A DNA stretch of 64,000 bases from Punctularia strigosozonata HHB-11173 SS5 (Eukaryota; Basidiomycota; Agaricomycetes; Corticiales; Punctulariaceae): assembly GCF_000264995.1 (NCBI RefSeq), contig NW_006767447.1, positions 197,384 through 261,383 of the forward strand, given 5' to 3'. The notes under the pieces were generated by a model, which ran no database searches, was not told the origin of the DNA, and was given only the letters and a program-made list of their open reading frames with translations. Below, one piece after another: positions 26,333 through 37,621 of the stretch (the stretch's first letter is position 1; every line of letters starts with the position of its first letter). The translations under genes were made by a program, and so were the position numbers.

Positions 26333-27179
26333 GTCGAGATAGAGGTTCGGAAAGCGTAGTAGATTGACACCTGGCCGGTCAGGAAGTGAATGTGAAGGCT
26401 TCGCCGTTCAACGACACCGAGCACGCAATGAGGGGAAGGAGATAAAGAAGGAATAGACGGACAAGCCGCGGGTTGTGAACGAGAACGAGAACAAGGGGAT
26501 GGAGGCGAGGGTCGTGTTCCCTTGAGCCTTTTATCTTGGCCGGCACCATTGCTCGTGTTGATGACACGACGAGCCGCATGCGAGACAGCCACGCCGGCAT
26601 CTTGTTGGTCGACAAGAAGAATTTTTCTATAGAAGGTCCGCGGGCGAATATGGTTACTCGGAGGGTGTATCGGTGGTTATAGCTCGGGAGAAGTAACGCA
26701 TCCGCGGTCTCGGGCGATTCTGTGCCTTGGCAGGCATAATGAACGAAGACGCGGATTGCTGTCCGGGACCTTACAAGGTTCCCTCCATCCAGGAGAATAG
26801 ATGGTGGTATGCAGGCTTGACATCTGAGGAGTTTATTGCCTTAGAGAAATCCGCGCTGAAGCTAGTGCTGGCATTATCCTGGTTTCTTTTGCTCGAGGCG
26901 AGCAAGCCGAACGATCAGAAGCCCATTGTCGTCCGCGGCCCGGACCGAGCCCGGACTCTTGGGTCGTGCACCGAGGATGTGTTTGCCGGTTGTCAAGACG
27001 TGGACGAGCAGTCTAAGCGCCCACAATATTCCCACACATACGAGCGCCTATCGCGAAAACCTTGCTTCACTTTCAACGCCCGACTGACTCTTACCTATTG
27101 ACCTCACCCGCATGCCCTCGTAGACAGTGAGGGTCGCCGCTTTGTATCCATACGTCGTTCTGATATCTGCTACAGCTAC
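26333..27179. other. divergent intergenic region, no gene seen
   Basis: A 124-codon frame (26727-27101, plus strand) shows no motif and no codon pattern like its neighbours, so I leave it out. The stretch must hold the promoters of the flanking divergent genes. Confidence 0.45.
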
Positions 27180-29795
27180 ATGAGCGAGGACGACGCCGAG
27201 TCGCTGTTCGGCTCGCCGCCGCCGTCGCCGCCGAGCGCGACGCTCGACCTCGCGCTGCCCACGGGGGGCGCCACGACAGAAAATGTGGGGACCATTGCAC
27301 TTCCTGGCTCCCGTGCACGTTCTGAACACACAGTCGTCCCGCCAGTCTCACGTCTGAGCGGTGCGCATCCAACGCACCCTCGATCGCATTCGCAACAGCA
27401 GCAGCAGCAGCAGCAGCAAGCAGGTGCGCATACGTCCTGGTCGGCGTCGCCCATCCCGGCGTATCCGCGTTCATCGTCGACTCCGACACCGACGCCATCG
27501 TCTCGAACGTCTTCGCCGTACCCAGTAACAACGCCCGAGACGACGACCACCTTGACGTCAGGCCTTGCCTCAATTCCCGCCTCCGACTCCTTCGAGCGCC
27601 GCAAACGCCGCAAAGTCGAGGTGTCGCCAACTAGGACAGCCACCGCGCCACCTGCGCGCCCGCAACCGCCGCCGATACCACTGCCAGCCCCTGGAGAACG
27701 TGCCCCGGCAAACTTTCTGCGCAACCAAGCCGCGCTCCTTGGTGTGGCGGGCCTCGTGGGCGGGCTCAAGCCGTCTAGGTTGACGACCGGCACCAACAAG
27801 GGGAAAGGCAGGGAACGGGAGAACGGGAGGGGATCGGGTTTCGCGACAACGACAACGCCGGCTAGGAGAGGGTCCACTCCAAACGATCCGATCGTCGTCG
27901 ATGGTGACGACGACGACGCCGTCGCCGTCGCCGACCCTTCACATCCGAAATCGGCAGTCCCAGGGTCGATACCGGGAACAGCCCCCGATAAAGATATCAT
28001 TGCGAATCTGGCCCGGAACCAGAACTTCTATCCGGTCCTGCAATCCATATTGAACTTCATCGCCTCTGCCGGTGGAGCTTCAGCGGCTTCTGCTCCCGCT
28101 TCTACTCCTGCACCTGCGCCCGCATTTGTTCCTGCACCACCAACCACGTCCGCCCCCCCTCCGTCCACCTTGTCTCCCCAATCCGTCCAAACCGATCCCC
28201 AACCCGCATTGCAATCACAACCTCGTCCATCTCCCTCGCCCTACTACCGCGACACAGCGCTACCTGCTTCTCCTCCGAAGCTGCCTTCCACCTCGCACTA
28301 CCGCACCCGTTCCAAGCCGACCACGCAAATCGAAGAGCAGAAGCGGGGGTGGGAGATCACGCTCAAGCTAGCAGCCATGATTCAGGATGCGGCGATCAAG
28401 GCCGCCGCTGCGCGGTCGACAAGCGGCGGGACGGCGCACCCCTCTCCTAGCCGCGAGTCGTCCATCTCCGCACCGATATCCGTGGATGCGACGGCGCAGG
28501 TTCCACCGACTTCCAAAGGCCATTCTGCTGAACAACCCATCTCATCGTCTTCTTCGATCGCCTTCGTCGATCCGCCTATGCAAATGGATGTCGATGAGAT
28601 TCTGCCTTCCTGCGCAGACGACACGGGGAGCGGCTGGACATTCGATGCGAACACTATCAACGACGACACCACGGTCGACTGGATGGCCCTGCTGGATGGT
28701 CACTCCGCCGGCATCGGCGAGCTATCGTTGGCCCAGCTGGGTATCCAAGAACTCGATTTCTCGCTCGGATCCTCGACACAGCTATCCTCAGAAAGCACCG
28801 ATGATATGGTTGCAGATGTCCTGGCCGCCGCTGCTGCCTCCGGTACCGAGGCATCGCCCTCTGCGTCGGACATGGAAGCCATGGCTGCCGCGATCGATCC
28901 CACCCTTCTAGCCATCTCGGGTGCGGGCGCGGAAAATCATCAGACGAGCCTGCAGCCCAACGTCGCCACTGCCCCATCGGACGTGGACGCCACCTTCGAC
29001 TTCTCCCCTACCGCTCCCGCCTCAGAGTATGCGGGCTTCAACATGGACACCGCAATGGACCTGGATCTCTGCGCCCTCCTTGCAGTATCGGAGACGTCGG
29101 GAAGCAGCGTTGCCTCGCCGGGCGGGCCGCCCACACCACTATCCGCCGCCGGCGAGGGCGCGAACTCTACCCCGTGCGTGTTCACGCCCTCCACTTCCAC
29201 GACCGATGTCAACTACCAAGGTCTCAATGCACAACAAGGCCACCATCAGGCCCCGATGGGGAGCAACCAAGGTACGCACGTCGTGGAGCTGCGCCGGCGA
29301 ATCGTCGCTCATCAGGGCTTCATCGACCTCGCAGCGGACGATCCGATAGCTGCCGCCGCGATCCTCATGCAGCTCGCTTCCATGGCCTCCCTTCCTGCGC
29401 GGGACGAATCCACTGGACCTGCAGTGCCCGGTCCGGTTACCAAGCCCGCCGTCGTCGCTGGGGTAGCGCCTGCGTTCGCCGCGTCCAGCTTTACCGCGCC
29501 CACCTTCACGGTACCCTCGACTTCCACGGTACACGCAACGTCCGCACAGCCCGCCGCTGCGCCTGTCGCCAAGCGTCAGGCCGCCGGCCCCGGCCGACCC
29601 GCGCACGACCCGCAAAAGGCGAAAGACGCGATCGCCCGCGCGAAGGAGCGTCGGGCGCAGCTGGCGGAAGAGCTCAAACGGGCGCGGGTCGAGCTTTGGG
29701 AGACGACGATCGAACAAGGTGTCTTACTGAACCTTGCGAAGGAGATGGGGGCAGGGCAGGGCTTCGGGATGTCGGTGCCCTTCCGGAGTTCGTGA
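27180..29795 (+). CDS. large low-complexity nuclear protein, intronless
   Basis: One uninterrupted frame of 871 codons starting at ATG 27180 (MSEDDAESLFGSPPPSPPS). It is Pro/Ser/Thr/Ala-rich and mostly disordered. It has a run of nine glutamines from an almost pure CAG tract, a basic cluster ERRKRRKVEVSP (likely nuclear signal), acidic patches (DGDDDDAVAVAD; QMDVDEILPSCADD), a short conserved-looking helix LARNQNFYPVLQSILNFIAS (split here at the basic residues for reading only), and a C-terminal PGRPAHDPQKAKDAIARAKE helix that could form a coiled coil. The layout of acidic patches in a disordered protein suggests a transcriptional regulator or co-activator, but no DNA-binding domain is visible. 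The family is not recognised. Lack of introns over 2.6 kb is unusual beside its neighbours. Confidence 0.75.
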   Translation: MSEDDAESLFGSPPPSPPSATLDLALPTGGATTENVGTIALPGSRARSEHTVVPPVSRLSGAHPTHPRSHSQQQQQQQQQAGAHTSWSASPIPAYPRSSSTPTPTPSSRTSSPYPVTTPETTTTLTSGLASIPASDSFERRKRRKVEVSPTRTATAPPARPQPPPIPLPAPGERAPANFLRNQAALLGVAGLVGGLKPSRLTTGTNKGKGRERENGRGSGFATTTTPARRGSTPNDPIVVDGDDDDAVAVADPSHPKSAVPGSIPGTAPDKDIIANLARNQNFYPVLQSILNFIASAGGASAASAPASTPAPAPAFVPAPPTTSAPPPSTLSPQSVQTDPQPALQSQPRPSPSPYYRDTALPASPPKLPSTSHYRTRSKPTTQIEEQKRGWEITLKLAAMIQDAAIKAAAARSTSGGTAHPSPSRESSISAPISVDATAQVPPTSKGHSAEQPISSSSSIAFVDPPMQMDVDEILPSCADDTGSGWTFDANTINDDTTVDWMALLDGHSAGIGELSLAQLGIQELDFSLGSSTQLSSESTDDMVADVLAAAAASGTEASPSASDMEAMAAAIDPTLLAISGAGAENHQTSLQPNVATAPSDVDATFDFSPTAPASEYAGFNMDTAMDLDLCALLAVSETSGSSVASPGGPPTPLSAAGEGANSTPCVFTPSTSTTDVNYQGLNAQQGHHQAPMGSNQGTHVVELRRRIVAHQGFIDLAADDPIAAAAILMQLASMASLPARDESTGPAVPGPVTKPAVVAGVAPAFAASSFTAPTFTVPSTSTVHATSAQPAAAPVAKRQAAGPGRPAHDPQKAKDAIARAKERRAQLAEELKRARVELWETTIEQGVLLNLAKEMGAGQGFGMSVPFRSS
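27393..27419 (+). repeat. CAG microsatellite coding polyglutamine
   Basis: CAA, seven CAG and CAA in a row within the coding frame give nine glutamines. It is a likely length-variable tract between strains. Confidence 0.8.
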
Positions 29796-29956
29796 GGACA
29801 GCGTTGGATACACGGATACGACTTGCATACGATCCACACAAAAAACTGCACTTTTCGGCATAATGACGCAATAATTATAATATCGAGCACGGCATACATC
29901 CCGACATGAGAATTTGCATGTGTATGAGATGGGGAAGTAGTAAATGCGAACACAAT

Positions 29957-32347
29957 TCACCGTCGACCAAGGTTTGAGCCCGTTCTACTGAAGACGGAAC
30001 GGGGAGGTATGACCGACGTGTCCTTGACAGGGGATAGTGTGGTCGGGATGTCGAGGCCGCCAGTCCCACCATCCTGGATCCACGCGAACACGTAAGCCCG
30101 TTGTACAGGCATGAAAGTGCAGCGAGACGCACCTGTAGGAAGTCGTTCCAGGGTATCGCTGTTTGGCCCTGGGGGAAAAGGTTGATCTTCCGCTTTTTCT
30201 TCTTCACCTGAGCAGACGAGGTGTCCTCCGCCTCGGGCTCTGGTTCAACGCCGTCCACGTCCTTCGAGCCTCGGTTATCCTCTCGCGCGCGCTTTGCAGA
30301 CCTCGCTGCGGTGGTGCGTTTGGCGGTATCCAGATGTTCGTGGTCTTCCGCCGGCTTGTTCTTCGGGGGGCGGCCGCGCCGCCTCGTCGGCGGCTCGGGC
30401 TCGTCGGCGGAGTCGTCCACATCGATGGTGGAGTCGTTTTTGGACTTGGCTTTGGGCTTAGGTTTTGCTGGTGAGCGATTCCTCTTTGGCGGTTCGAACT
30501 CTTCCGCGTCATCATCGTCCAGGTCGATTAACTTGCCCTTGCCTTTGCCCTTCGGGTCTTTCGCCTTGCCATTGGCTTTCGTCTTAGTCTTGGCGGGCTC
30601 GTCGACGAGCTCGACTTCACTTCCCAGGCTCTCTTCCTCCTCTTCGTGAGCGGGGGCGGCCTTGCCCTTGCCCTTGCCCTTCGCGACCGCGCTCTTCTCT
30701 GCAGGCGCTGGGTCGTCCGCGACCATGATCTCGTCGTCAGCCTCTTCTTCGAGCGTTGCCAAGGCCTTGGCCGAGGACGCTTTCGACTTCGCAGCGGCGG
30801 TGCCCCGTTTGGAGGTTAGTTTGTCTGACGAGGAAGACGGCTTGGAGGTGGGCGAGGATGCAACTGGCGTCTTCTTGATTGGACGTGGTTTGGGTCGACC
30901 TTTGGGCTTCTCCGGCGGCTCTTCCACTTCTTCTTGCTCCAGAAGCTCGTCGACGGGTGGTGAGCGCGCTCGTTCCCGCTGCTGTGAAAGTATGTTTTCG
31001 ACGACAAACACATTGGACGCATTTGCGCATGCTCACTTTCCCTTTGCCGAGCTTTTCTGCAGGATCAGCTCGCGCCTTTAAGTCGTCGATGAGCCTGTGA
31101 GCTGCGTCAAGCTCATCTGCGAGTCGTTCAGCTTCATCGCGCGTACGCGCAACTTCGGCGTTGGCCGCTTCCGTGTTCGCCTGCGATATCCTATAAGCAT
31201 GACACAGAATATGGATAAGACGAAACGTCGAATTCTCACCATTTGTTCCTCGAAGGCGACTTTGTACCTCTCAACCTTCTTCCTCAGCTTCTCCTCCGTT
31301 TTGCCACCCTGCCTATCGCTGCTTTCCAATTCGGCCAGTTTCTCCTCGAGTTCCTTTACCTGCATCTCAAACTCGAGACGCCGTTTCCGCTCTTTATCGA
31401 CCTCAGCCTCGTCTTTTCCTCCTATTCATGAGACAACCGGGTCGATTAGGGTAAGAATTAAGCCACCGGAGACGGACCAGTCGGCTAGCCACTGCTGACC
31501 TATTGTTTCCCATTCCTTGACCTGACGTTTGAGCTCGGTGTTACGCGTGGTGAGTTCTTGATTGACTTTGGTAAGGTCGGAGATAGTGGTCTGCGCGCCG
31601 GCCAGCTGAAGTTGGATACGCTCAACTTTGGAGGTGGAGGACTCGGATGTGGACTTCAGCGCGTGGTACGTCTCTCGTAGGGACGTGTATTTGTCCTGTG
31701 CAATCCACAATAAGATATCCAATGAAAATAAGGACCACAGAAACATAGTGAGCGCGTACCTCGAGCTCCTCCAGTGCCTGCTTCGTCTGCGCCAACTCAG
31801 TCACTGACGCGTCCAAATCGGCGGTGACCTCCTCTAGCTGTGTCTGCAGCTCCCCAAGCTCCCCTACACCCTCATTCCTCAGGCGCTCCACCTCCTCCTC
31901 TGCCTCCGCGAGCTGGTCCTCCAGTTCCTCAATCCGAGTCTCTAGCTCCCGCTCCCGGCTTTGAAACCGCACAATGCTCACGTCCCTCCGCGCCAACGCG
32001 ACCTTGCACGCCCGAATCTCATCCTCTGCCTTCAGCGCGCCTGTCCGGTCGCGTCCGAGTTCTATCGCCGTCCGCAGGTGCGCGATACGGTGGAACGCCT
32101 GCACGGTGTCGCATCCCGCGCGCCACTCTGCGCGCTCTGCATGCCATTGCGCGGTAATTTCCTGCATTGCGATGGTACTGCGCTCCTCTTCGCGCCTAAG
32201 GGCAGCTTGTTGTTTCTTAGAGAGCGCCTCGAGTGTGCGGTTCTTCTGCACGAGGTCGTCAATGTGGGCCTGCTGTGAGGCGGCCATGGCCTCGTACGGC
32301 GCGGACGATGGTCCTGAGCGGAGCGCGATGGGAGTTCTCCCTTCCAT
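29957..32347 (-). CDS. coiled-coil protein with AT-hook and acidic/basic tail
   Basis: Six exons join in phase to 690 residues: 31760-32347, 31500-31695, 31240-31418, 31037-31180, 30133-30981, 29957-30073. The N-terminal 370 residues are nearly continuous heptad repeats (for example RIEELEDQLAEAEEEVERL and VKELEEKLAELESS), a long coiled coil. The second half is disordered, with alternating Lys- and Asp/Glu-rich blocks, one AT-hook-like RRRGRPPKNKP and a basic KKKKRKINLFP. The end (TAIPWNDFLQ, GLDIPTTLSPVK, IPPRSVFSR) looks conserved and may be a docking peptide. The composition suggests a chromatin or kinetochore-associated scaffold. I do not recognise the family. It converges with the preceding gene, 161 bases apart, and diverges from the broken F-box gene. 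Confidence 0.8.
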
Positions 32348-32514
32348 GGCTCAATTACGTGTTGACCGTCAGCGTGAGCGCTAGAGAATTGTAACTAGTA
32401 ATGCTATAGGAGTAGGGATGAAGGGAGAGCCAAAGAGCCCCTAACTTCAAATATGCGCAAACAAGTAACCACGTTGCGCAAAGCCAATACGTTGTCCGGT
32501 TTTCGACAACAGTC

Positions 32515-33747
32515 ATGGCCACATATACAGCGGTCCCATCATTTACGTGTCGTCTTCCGCCAGAACTCCTGGTGAAGATAATAGAACAAATCTCGAGTCC
32601 TTGAAAGCCGCCTCCCTCGTTTGCAGGTCACTTCGACGCCGCAGTCAATGCTGCCTCTTCAACACCGTCTACATTGACGTCGGACAATCTGAACGCACCG
32701 GCAGTGTCGCCGACCTGCTCTTTGACTCGAAAATCATTGCATCGGGCGTACGACCGTTATTTCTAGAAGACAAGACGTGGCCATTTGTCGTTGACAGAGA
32801 AATCACCCCCTTCACGAAGGCGTTTGCGGCATGCACGCATGTGACCAGGCTTAGTCTCACAGCTCTACCGGATCTCCATCTACACTTACTCTGCACTTCG
32901 ACAATCTCTCCCAACATTCAAGCGCTGCACATATATAATTGTCGATTCTCTTCGTACAGCGCGTTGGCTGAACTCCTTTGCCACACGCCCAACTTGACCA
33001 CCTTCCTCCCGGATCACTGCTGCGTCGATCATTCTTTGCCGGAGGAAGAACCGTCAGCAATAGCCCCTGTCCCTGTGCGATCGCTGGATCTGAACAAGAA
33101 ACCCTAAGTCCACATGGATGCTAGATTTTACGACTGTTTCATCTTTGATCAGCTGAGAAAGTTGGCTATTGAGGTTCAACTTGTCTCAGATGTCGAAAAC
33201 CTGAAGAAGATCTTCACCGAGTGTGAACCGGTGTTGAGAACGTTAGACCTTGGCCTCCGCAAGAAGTATTTGGGTCAGCATCGACCCCTGCATGCAAGGA
33301 CATTCTTACTGATCTGCGTGTTTAGACATCCTCTCCGATCTACTGTCTGAATTCAACTCGCCAGTGTTGCAGAAACTTGTGCCCATAGCTTCCTGCCTCG
33401 AAAACGACTTCACCTTCTCCCGTCTTCGCGGGTGCATCGTCGAGCGCATCGGCATAGGCTTCCCAGTGCATCGGTTGCACTATTTGCGCCACCATCATTC
33501 ATCCCGCTGGGACATACTTTGGGATGGGATCGATAGCGCGCTCTCGTCGACCACGGTGTTTCCTTCCTTGAACGAGGCCGCGGCTTTTGAGATACCGAAT
33601 AACCCCCTGAATAACAGAGTCTCGATGATCCCCGACGTGCACGACCTTCTCCCCAGGACTGCTTTCCGGGGTGTTCTCCTGTCGCAGTCTAAATATCACG
33701 GATACGCCCGCAGACCAAGGTTCCGATTGAACGAATTGCATTGGTGA
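32515..33747 (+). pseudogene. F-box protein gene, disrupted
   Basis: The ATG at 32515 opens MATYTAVPSFTCRLPPELLV and KIIEQIS, a clear F-box start, but that frame meets TGA about 25 codons on. The expected continuation (SLKAASLVCRSLRRRSQCC LF) is in another frame, so a one-base shift is needed near 32590-32605. That second frame runs to a TAA at 33105-33107 and resumes in the same frame (DARFYDCFIFDQLRKLAIEV), passes a normal phase-1 intron (about 33273 to the TTTAG before 33327) and ends at 33747. So at least two lesions affect an otherwise well-conserved F-box/leucine-rich layout. It could be a recent pseudogene or sequence error. If active, the product would choose substrates for an SCF ubiquitin ligase. 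Confidence 0.65.
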
Positions 33748-34047
33748 CATATACGGGGACAGTCCATCGTCCGGCGCGGAAGATGGCACGGGGCGGAAAA
33801 GGAAGCTGCTCGCACATGCACACGGAAAAATATGATAGCTTACCTCAATGGCAACGAATAACACTCGACACTATTTACCTTCGACATTCACCTGAATCAG
33901 CATTACGTAATTGGTCCGGACAACGCGAGTCACTTAACCCCTTCGCAGACGTGACTCAGGGAGCTCGCTGGAAAACTCGCTGCACGTATATCCGCTTCTT
34001 TTTTCACCGCGGAGAGTCCCCGAAGAGACGAGGGCTCCGAGAACGAG

Positions 34048-34909
34048 ATGAAGGAAACCAAACACGCACCTCTTACGTACCGGGTGAAACCTGCAGAGAC
34101 ACCCGATGACCTCAAAAGATGTATGGATATCAGAAAAGCAGGTGTGCACGTTCATTCTACTGACTGTCACGTCAATTGAATGACTTGGATATCCAACAGT
34201 ATTCATTGACGAACAGGTATGTGCGGCACTATGGCCAATCTTTAAACACGGCGGGAAGCTCACTGAACAGCTCGAACGACCAGGGTTACGACATAAGTAT
34301 AGAGACCAATGAGTGAGTTCGGCAAAGCAACTGGGAGGGATTTGAAAGGCGATCCTGAGTGATGAATCAGCGACGACTGCAGGAGCACTCACTTCCTCAT
34401 GACGCTTCCTGACACCGGTGAACCCGTCGGCACGGTCCGAGTCATCAATACGAGCGGCCAGGTGCGTTGTCGTGTTAATGTGCTACAGGTATATCAAAAC
34501 GTAGCGCAGATTGGTCGGGTCGCGATCCTCAAACCTTACCGGGGGCGTGGCTGGGGTAGACCGTTAATCGAAACCGTGCATGAGTATGTTCGGTCCATCG
34601 GCGGGACAGAGGTTTGGTGTCAAAGCCAAGTAAGTTGCGAAACGTTCAGGACTGGACATCAGCCATGCTTCTCATTCCGCTCACCTGTCGTGTTCACTCG
34701 TGTTGACTTGCCACTTGTTAGGCTAGTGACCCTTCGAAGGGAGGAGTCGATGCCACCGCGTTCTATAAGCGCCTCGGTTATGTAGAACGAGGGAGCAGAT
34801 ACATAAAGGAGGGGAGTAAGTCAATTCTGAACTTCATATTGGATTTCGTACGGGTGCTAATGTAATCGCGTTAGCTGAACATCAAGATATGGTTCTCAGC
34901 CTGATATGA
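34048..34909 (+). CDS. GNAT-family N-acetyltransferase
   Basis: Exons 34048-34141, 34200-34216, 34284-34312, 34383-34629, 34722-34815 and 34875-34909 join in phase. The start is MKETKHAPLTYRVKPAETPDDLKR; then MDIRKA-VFIDEQ-GYDISIETNESTHFLMTL is assembled over exons of 17 and 29 bases. The acetyl-CoA loop is RVAILKPYRGRGWGRPLIE (R/Q-x-x-G-x-G/A pattern). The end AFYKRLGYVERGSRYIKEG fits the GNAT C-terminal half. Within 34383-34629 a further intron may run from the GTGCGT after SGQ to the GCGCAG before IGRVAIL. The family resembles the ElaA/YitI-like GNATs, which lack a fixed substrate. It has no targeting signal and is probably cytosolic. Confidence 0.75.
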
Positions 34910-35808
34910 GGGTCATCGCAGGGAGAATACGCGCCCCTCAGGCGACAACTCTGCCTTCCATCAGTCTTCGCTTCCTCTTCTATCTCTCGTGGCAATGTGT
35001 CTCCGTACCTCGTGGCTCTCTCGATCATGAAAGGTTTTCTCCGAAAACTTCCCTCAAGCGCGTTGTGCGGCGTGCCCCACCAGCGCATATCGGTGGTTTT
35101 TCGTTTCTAGCGTGCAGACATGCAAAATGCACATTCTTCCGGCGATGGCCTTGTAGCATCGACCACGGACTTCGTTTCTTTGCGGTTCGTTTATTGCTTC
35201 TTTACTGCATAGCCATCTCTCTCAGATGCTCGTAAATTTGATTAGCGACGCACTGACCCAAGGAGTAATCGCGCCTATCAAGCAAGCGCCTTCACCGACA
35301 GCAGTGCAACCTTTGCACATGTCTATCGCTCTAACTCCCTTCACGGTCTCTCAGGCCCCACCTAGAAACTCATTAGAGGTGGCTTGATGGCTCGACTGTA
35401 ATCTGGCGCTATCACTTACGGCCCTGTATGTATCTATTTCCACTTTCAGCTTCCCGAGTCGTGATGGCCCAGGTTCGATACCATATTCGGTACGGTGGGT
35501 AATTGCTGACAATGCTATGCTACGCGCCCGGTCGTTACACATTTTTCTCAGGCCGCACTCAGAAATATGCCCCATTCGTACTTCATGCATCAAATTAGGA
35601 GGGCGGAGGCTCGGAGACAGGTGAAAACAACAAGTCGATGCGTGCTTCTGCACGGGGGTACCTCGCTACTGCTCCGAACACAGCCTACAGACGATGTCAT
35701 TCGTCCGCGTGCATGCAGTTACAGACGCCATCTCCGGGATGGCTTCACCTGGAGTCAAATATTTCAGATCGGGTCATGCATTGATCCTCTCTGTGAGCAT
35801 CGCTCGCA
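34910..35808. other. intergenic stretch, no gene seen
   Basis: Only short frames without motifs. The distal end leads into the TATA box of the propeller-protein gene. Confidence 0.5.
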
Positions 35809-35814
35809 TATAAA
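35809..35814 (+). promoter_or_regulatory. TATA box of the secreted propeller gene
   Basis: TATAAA 72 bases upstream of the ATG at 35881, followed by a CT-rich tract. Confidence 0.55.
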
Positions 35815-35880
35815 TCATGCTCAGCTTGGATGTGCGTTGTTCATTACCCTTCCTTCTTTTCTGCTTCTACTACGAAAATC

Positions 35881-37621
35881 ATGTTTTTCAAGTCGTTCGC
35901 TTCTCTCACTTTGCTTGTTTCTGCCGCCTGCGGCTCTGCGGTTCCTGCTTCCAGCAAGAACACGATGGTCATGAACAACAAGCTGGGCCTCAAAGGAAAG
36001 TCTGCCGGTGCCGTGTACTGTGAGCAAGACAAGACATCCTACCGCCTCCGAATGCTTCGACTGACCAATTCCGTTATAGTCATTACGAATGAACCTAGTG
36101 GCAACTTTGTCGTGTCTGCGGACATCAAGAGCGACGGTACCCTGGTACGAGAAGTTAACTTCAACATATGATCGCGAGTCACGGAGACGTGTAGACACTT
36201 GCCAGGGCCGTAAGCGCAGACGGTCGTGGGCAGCATGGCAATGACAGCCCCGCTGCGGAAGGCCCAGATGGTCTTTTCTCTCAAGCCTCCATCAAGGCGT
36301 CTCAAAACGGCAAAGTCTTGGCAACCGTCAACGTACGTACCTCACTCGTCCGTAAATCAATACAATAAACTCTTGATTTCTCTTTGCTAGCCTGGATCCA
36401 ACACTATCGCGGTGTTTGCCATCAATGCAAAGAACCCGTCGGTAATTGACATGATTGGTACGCGACCATAGGGCTGCTTTGGGCTTCTCGAATTCATGTT
36501 GGGCGCCTTCAGGCGGGCCCGTATCTACCGAAGGGGAATTCCCCATGTCAATTGCTTTCAATGAGGCGGGAAACAAAGTCTGCGGTTCGTTCAACCGAGT
36601 ATCCCGGACGAAAGTGGTGCTAATCCATCTCCAGTCCTCAACGGAGGTCAAGTGAACGGAGTAAAGTGAGTGCAAGTTTTTTCTTTGCCACACATGGCGA
36701 TGACACTTTTCAACCAGCTGCTACAAGGTCGATCCCAAAGACGGGCTCGAGGCGATCCCGGGCACTCTCCGCTCCCTTGGTTTGAACCAGACCACACCAG
36801 CCACCGGTCCTGCGGGGACCACCTCACACCTCCTCTTCAGCTCGGACGAGAAGTCCCTCATGGCCTCCGTCAAAGGCGTTCCGCCCCAGCCCGGTTTCAT
36901 CGCCGTCTGGTCTGTCAATGACGACAACTCACTCTCGCCCAATTTCACCAAGGTCGCGCCCGCAGCCGGCGGCCTGCTTCCGTTTTCGATGACCCCTATA
37001 CCCGGCAAGAACGCGCTGCTCGTGACCGACCCCGGCCTCGGCTTCGACGTGTTCGACATGTCCAACGTCCAGGCCGGCGGTAGCTCGCAGAGCACGGTCA
37101 ATGCCACCGGCCAGAGCAGCGCGAACCCAATTTCCGGACAGAGCGCGACGTGCTGGAGCAGTTTCAGCAACAAGACAGGGAGCTTCTATCTCATCGACAT
37201 CGGGACCGCAATGGTGACGGAGGTTAACGTTGACTCCAACCTGAACGGCACCATCGTCAAGGTATGTTATATGTACTCGGCGGGGCGGGGGAATCGGGGG
37301 AATGGGCTAACTGTTTCATCAGCAATACGCGCAGACTGCGAACTCCGGGCCCATCGACAACACCGTCGCCACCGTGAACGGTAAAGAGTATGTCTTTCAT
37401 CGTGATAGCTACCGGATGAAAGATAGCAACATCGCTTACCACTCTCTAGCTTCCTCTACGTCCTTGGCGCCAACGCGACCCAGATTGACGTCCTTTCTCT
37501 CAACGCCCCCGGTCAAGCGAAAGGCATCCAGACCCTGGATATTGCCGGTCCGTCAAAGAAGGCCGGGCTCACGGTCAACCGTCTCAACCTGCAAGGCATG
37601 ACCGCGTTCATCAAGAACTGA
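35881..37621 (+). CDS. secreted lactonase-like beta-propeller protein
   Basis: Nine exons in phase: 35881-36019, 36080-36136, 36220-36332, 36391-36457, 36513-36584, 36635-36665, 36718-37261, 37323-37387, 37450-37621, giving 419 residues. There is a signal peptide (MFFKSFASLTLLVSAACGSA). Propeller-type repeats are visible: AVYFITNEPSGNFVVSADI, DGLFSQASIKASQNGKVLAT, GSNTIAVFAINAKNPSVIDM, KSLMASVKGVPPQPG, GLGFDVFDMSNVQ, GSFYLIDIGTAMVTEV, FLYVLGANATQIDVLSL. This is the pattern of secreted seven-blade proteins related to 6-phosphogluconolactonase/muconate-cyclase folds, frequent in basidiomycete secretomes and without a proven reaction. The second-third exon junction is the least certain: the family leads one to expect a few more residues after KSDG. 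Confidence 0.8.

Noticed and set aside
27168-28000. Cysteine-rich minus-strand frame opposite the CAG tract
   Set aside because: The cysteine run is only the complement of the in-frame CAG repeat of the plus-strand gene.
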